From Sipunculus nudus (lineage: Eukaryota; Annelida; Sipuncula; Golfingiida; Sipunculidae), in contig CM049318.1 in assembly GCA_026874595.1 (NCBI GenBank), positions 28,172,956 to 28,236,955 of the forward strand: DNA of 64,000 bases, given 5' to 3'. Shown here piece by piece: positions 59,561 to 64,000 of the stretch; the first letter of the stretch is position 1, and the number at the start of each line of letters is the position of its first letter. Position numbers and translations under genes: made by a program. The notes under the pieces are model-generated. The model was not told the origin of the DNA and ran no database searches. It was given only the letters and a program-made list of their open reading frames with translations.

Positions 59561-60277
59561 TTTGCACAGCCAGCCGAGTTAAAATCAAGCCGAGCTGAGT
59601 TCATCAGGAGGTGCCATGAGATTTCATTAGGCCGTAGGTAGGCCAGTTTGTTCAGCTCAGCTGAGCTTGAGAAAAAAATAATACAAACAGATTTATCTTT
59701 TACAATTGAAAATACCTGAAACATATACAGACTAATACAAAGTTAGTTTTGTTGATTTTATGCTGACTGAGAAAGATGAAGTTCCCCGCATTATAATACA
59801 TGGTCAAGCCTGGCATCCCTAAAAATGTAAATATAACAGGTATTAATATTAGGTATTTGTATTATCATCAAATGAACAGGCTTTCAGGTCAGTTTAAGAC
59901 AGCCAACATTTTGCCAGCCAAGTCGAGCCACAAAAATTGCTGTACATCTAAAGTCAGCCATTTTTTATCCAAGCCAGCCGCATTTGTGTGGCTAACTAAG
60001 CTCCAGGCTGTGTTTCGGGGAATCCTCAGCAATGTGACCCAGAATTTTATGGGATGACACACACCAAGGACCTGCAGGAGTGGTACACTGAGCCTGGTTG
60101 ACACCAGTATAATTACTTGTAAGCCCCTTTCGAGTAATGTAGTCCAAAACCTAAATGGAATTCTACAGGTGTACATAGTACTAAGCTAAGTAAGCACTTA
60201 GAGAATAGAGGTGGTTACCCCAACCAAAAAATTAAAAAAAAATTATCTTCAGTGTATGAAGATGAATAGAAGATTGG
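59561..60277. other. Gene-free stretch with repeated AGCCAGCC/AAGCCGAGC motifs
   Basis: Short related motifs (GCCAGCCGAG, GTCGAGCCAC, AAGCCAGCCG) occur at about 59570-59600 and 59895-59995 and may be remnants of an old element's arms. No supported gene. Confidence 0.35.
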
Positions 60278-63115
60278 ATATTATTGTATCCCCAGACAAA
60301 GTCGGGGGATACTATGTTTTCATACCGGTCCTGCCGCCGCCGCCGCCGCCTCCTATAAATCTTGTTGGCGCGATAACCCAAAAAATATTACACGGAACTT
60401 TACCAAACTTGGTATATGTATAGATATGGGTAAGAGGACGACGCCTATTTAAAATGAGGTCATGACATTCTTTAATATCTCAAGAAATCTTGCATGGATT
60501 TATCCCAAAATCAAGTTGATGGAAGATCATGGATAGGGTTGTCATGTTCAAGAACTGGTGGCGCCACCTATTATTCTTTACTTGTTTTCATGCCGTTTAA
60601 TACCCCCAAAATTGCCACCTTACAGTACTGTGAGCATTATAAGTCAAAAACTAATGGACAGATTTCTTTTATATTATGCATATACATAGGTATGGGTTAT
60701 CGGATGATATTTATTTAAATTGGGGTCATGACCTTTCCTATGATAGTGGCCTTGACCTTGAATATTGCCATATATGGTGAAAATCACACACCTCTTTTGA
60801 TATCTCTAGTGTTGATAGCCATATGGATTTCAAACATGACTTATGTATGGCCCACCACTAAAGTAAAAACCCTATAGGTTCTAGGGTCATGAGGTCAAAG
60901 GTCAAGGTCACTGGACTGGCATTTTAATATATACTGTGGATGCATTTTAAGCCAAACTTTCATCCCAGGTCTTCCATCTTGAATATATAGCTCACTTGCC
61001 AATAGTGGATGATCCATATAAATTTTGGGGTCACAAGGTCAAAGGTCAAGGCCACAGGAGCTATCTGTCCAAAATTTAGTTTCTGGATGATAATTCCTTC
61101 TTTTATTGATGTATGGATTTCAAACTTGACTTGTATTTGACCCATTGGAAAAGCTAGGCCTGAAGTGATTTTGGGGTCATGAGGTCAAAGGTCAAGGTCA
61201 CAGGAAACCTCTTTAAAAAGGTTGTGGATGCAATTTCAGCCAAAAAATTCATCTGAGATCTTTCATCTTGCACATATAGTTCACCTGCCAAGAGTGGAAA
61301 ACCCCTATCAATTTTGAGGTCACAAGGTCAAAGGTGAAGGTCACAGGAGCCATCTGTCCAAAAATTAGTTTCTGGATGATAATTCCTGCTTTTATTGATG
61401 TATGGATTTCAAACTTGACTTATATATGTCCCATTGGAAAAGCAAGACCCAAATTGATTTTTGGGTCATGAGGTCAAAGGTCAAGGTCACAGGACACATC
61501 TTTAAAAAGATGTGGATGCATTTTTAGCCAAACTTTCATCCCAGGTCTTCCCTCTTGAATATATAGCTAACTTGCCAATAGTGGATAATCCATATAAATT
61601 TTGGGGTCACAAGGTCAAAGGTCAAGGCCACAGGAGCTATCTGTCCAAAAATTAGTTTCTGGATGATAATTCCTTCTTTTATTGATGTATGGATTTCAAA
61701 CTTGACTTGTATTTGACCCATTGGAAAAGCAAGACCCAAAGTGATTTTGGGGTCATGAGGTCAAAGGTCAAGGTCACAGGAAACCTCTTTAAAAAGGTTG
61801 TGGATGCAATTTCAGCCAAAAAATTCATCTGAGATCTTTCATCTTGCACATGTAGTTCACCTGCCAAGAGTGGAAGACCCCTATCAATTTTGAGGTCAAA
61901 AGGTCAAAGGTGAAGGTCACAGGAGCCATATGTCCAAAAATTAGTTTCTGGATGATAATTCCTGTTTTTATTGATGTATGGATTTCAAACTTGACTTGTA
62001 TATGTCCCATTGGAAAAGCAAGACCTGAATTGATTTTGGGGTCATGAGGTCAAAGGTCAAGGTCACAGGACACATCTTTAAAAAGATGTGGATGCATTTT
62101 CAGCCAAACATTTCATCTCAGATCTTTCATCTTGCACATATAGTCCACCTGCCAAGAGAGGAAGAACCCTATCAATTTTGAGGTCACAAGGTCAAAGGTG
62201 AAGGTCACAGGAGCCATCTGTCCAAAAATTAGTTTCTGGATGATAATTCCTGCTTTTATTGATGTATGGATTTCAAACTTGACTTATATATGTCCCATTG
62301 GAAAAGCAAGACCCAAATTGATTTTTGGGTCATGAGGTCAAAGGTCAAGGTCACATGAAACCTCTTTATAAAGATTGTGGATGCATTTTCAGCCAAACAA
62401 TTCATCTCAGATCTTTCATCTTGCATATATAGTTCACCTGCCAAGAGTGGAAAACCCTTATCTATTTTGAGGTCACAAGGTCAAAGGTGAAGGTCACAGG
62501 AGCCATCTGTCCAAAAATTAGTTTCTGGATGATAATTCCTGCTTTTATTGATGTATGGTTCTCAAACTTGACTTGTATGTGTCCCATTGGAAAAGCAAGA
62601 CCAAAATTGATTTTGGGGTCATGAGGTCAAAGGTCAAGGTCACAGGACACATCTTTAAAAAGATGTGGATGCATTTATAGCCAAACATTCATCTCAGATC
62701 TTTCATCTTGCACATATAGTTCACCTGCCAAGAGAGGAAGAACACTGTCAATTTTGAGGTCACAAGGTCTAAGGTGAAGGTCACAGGAGCCACCTGTCAT
62801 AAAAAATTAGTTTCTGGATGATAATTCCTGCTTTATTGATGTATAGATTTCAAACTTGACTTGCATATGTCCCATTGGAAAAGCAAGACCCAAATTGATT
62901 TTGGGGTTATGAGGTCAAAGGTCAAGGTCACAGGACACATCTTTAAAACAATCGAGGTCACAGGACCACCATCTTCAACAAGATTGTGGATTGTTAGATG
63001 GAAGAAACAATAAATATGCCAAGTGTGCTGCCAAAATTGGGGGTCTGTTCTTAAAGGGGGGGGGCCTACTATGTCTGGGGATACTCTGGCACCTGCGGTG
63101 CCAAGAAATGTCTAG
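60278..63115 (+). mobile_element. Helentron-like (HINE) element, copy 2, seven core units
   Basis: It has the same ends as copy 1: GTATCCCCAGAC at 60286-60297, its complement GTCTGGGGATAC at 63073-63084, a hairpin at 63088-63102 and CTAG at 63112-63115. The landmark TTTCTGGATGATAATTCC recurs at about 61080, 61369, 61656, 61946, 62234, 62522 and 62811, giving a period of about 288-290 bp and seven units against two in copy 1. The 5' segment between the hairpin and the array is shared with copy 1 except for a deletion near 60467. The array accounts for most of the length difference. No coding capacity. Confidence 0.85.
60890..62935 (+). promoter_or_regulatory. Array of AGGTCA direct-repeat motifs in the tandem core
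   Basis: Each core unit carries two clusters of the form AGGTCAAAGGTCAAGGTCA or a near variant. AGGTCA-A-AGGTCA is a DR1 spacing and TCAAGGTCA is an extended half-site as used by ERR/SF-1-type receptors. Clusters lie near 60892, 61035, 61181, 61319, 61467, 61610, 61757, 61896, 62046, 62190, 62336, 62474, 62631 and 62920. Copy 1 adds several more (58492, 58790, 58923, 59071). Whether any receptor binds is unknown. Confidence 0.55.
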
Positions 63116-64000
63116 TTTATTATGTTACAGGAAACATAAAATGCATGTTAATATTGACACTACCTGAGTGTACTTGAGTTAATAATGAATCTGTAGTGGC
63201 TGTTCATCTGTGTAGATAATTTCCATTTTGTGAAAATTGTGAGTTTGTCTCTCACAAAAAAAGCCAACCACAGTATTATATCTTATCTCTCCAACGACAC
63301 CTACCATGTGTGTAAAATATTCAGAATAACCCAATATATTCATATATTGTTCTGCATGTATGGGAGATTTCTACCTGCAGTCTGCCTGCTGACTTTATAC
63401 AGAGATACGGTTGTAAAGGGTGGCCTGGTCTTGCAGGGCGGTCCTCAATTTGGCTTGTGTCATGACTCAGTAGGAGAGCCCTAACTGAGTCATGTTTGTC
63501 ACAGCTACTTGTGTACATGTGTTTGACTTCACAGCACATTCAGGACAATTCAGAAAATCCAATGATCTTTTAGGGATGGTTGTGTGAAGTTTTGAAAAAT
63601 AATAACTAATCCAAGTGATAGCGATTTGCAAACAATTTTATTTTGTGTTGTATGAGAGAATTGAATGAATGACTGTAGTTCGAGATTTCCTTTGCAGGTG
63701 AAGAGGAAAAATAAGAATGATAATAAATGAACTCTTAAATAAAAGTCACCGCCTAATAAGGAAGTAGAATATATAAAATGTTCATATATAAAGGTATATA
63801 TAAACAGTATTTATTTGAAGATGAAAAAATATAACACGACACGTTGGTTCCCCAATTATGTCAGTCACCTTGCCCAAATACCAAATGACAGCTGAGCCGA
63901 TGTATGACATGGAATGACATCGCCAAAAATTGTCTTTTTTGTCCTTTATTGTGCATGGTATTACATGCAAAAGTTTGAAAAAACCTGAAAAACTGGCCCT
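63116..64000. other. Gene-free stretch to the window end
   Basis: No supported gene. Frames of up to 84 codons lack motifs. Confidence 0.5.

Noticed and set aside
58723-62444. Several 60-67-codon minus-strand frames that look alike
   Set aside because: They are the same part of the 289-bp tandem unit read repeatedly; the array is non-coding.

Overview
The window is animal nuclear DNA, most likely from a bivalve mollusc. It is AT-rich and gene-poor, with long non-coding stretches and microsatellites. It also carries interspersed families that I associate with bivalve genomes: a repeat opening with GCTCAGCTGA followed by a GTCCGTCCGT-rich stretch, and a repeat opening with GTATCCCCAGAC. Nothing in it looks bacterial: there are no operons, no Shine-Dalgarno-led gene runs and no CRISPR array. 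The species is not determined.

Host-like genes are few. A hAT-transposase-like gene (3-1837) enters from the left edge and is broken by a two-base frameshift. A short candidate first exon at 5783-5841 reads like a mitochondrial targeting presequence, ends at a strong splice donor, and has a CTCF-like site just upstream. An intron-free 246-codon frame (7801-8541) encodes an unrecognised, probably nuclear, coiled-coil protein with a basic tail; it has a splice acceptor and two small upstream ORFs before it and a poly(A) signal after it. A possible untranslated first exon ends at 14854.

From about 10 kb onward the window is mainly layered transposable elements. At 10.4-13.2 kb a TIR element built of GGACGC motifs sits inside an older repeat copy. 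At 20.7-27.8 kb there are four copies of that older repeat; its termini resemble non-autonomous Helentron-type elements, and one copy is interrupted by a 1,134-bp solo LTR with a perfect 5-bp target duplication. At 27.9-29.4 kb lies a degenerate minisatellite. Between 33 and 42.1 kb are four TIR elements with different terminal types. At 42.8-50.5 kb a 5'-truncated LINE is flanked by direct repeats of about 850 bp and is itself hit by a TTAA/piggyBac-type MITE; next to it is a 3-kb foldback element embedded in (TA)n that holds another TIR element.

The most notable unit is at 51150-54371: an LTR element with 699-bp LTRs that differ by a single base on inspection. Its main ORF joins a gag-type zinc-knuckle pair to a coiled coil and a C-terminal CxxC cluster, and no pol is visible.

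The right end (57.8-63.1 kb) has two copies of a second Helentron-like family. Their cores are tandem units of about 289 bp, two in one copy and seven in the other, full of AGGTCA nuclear-receptor half-sites. A tRNA-derived SINE lies between them. All homology statements rest on reading motifs by eye; no database search was possible.
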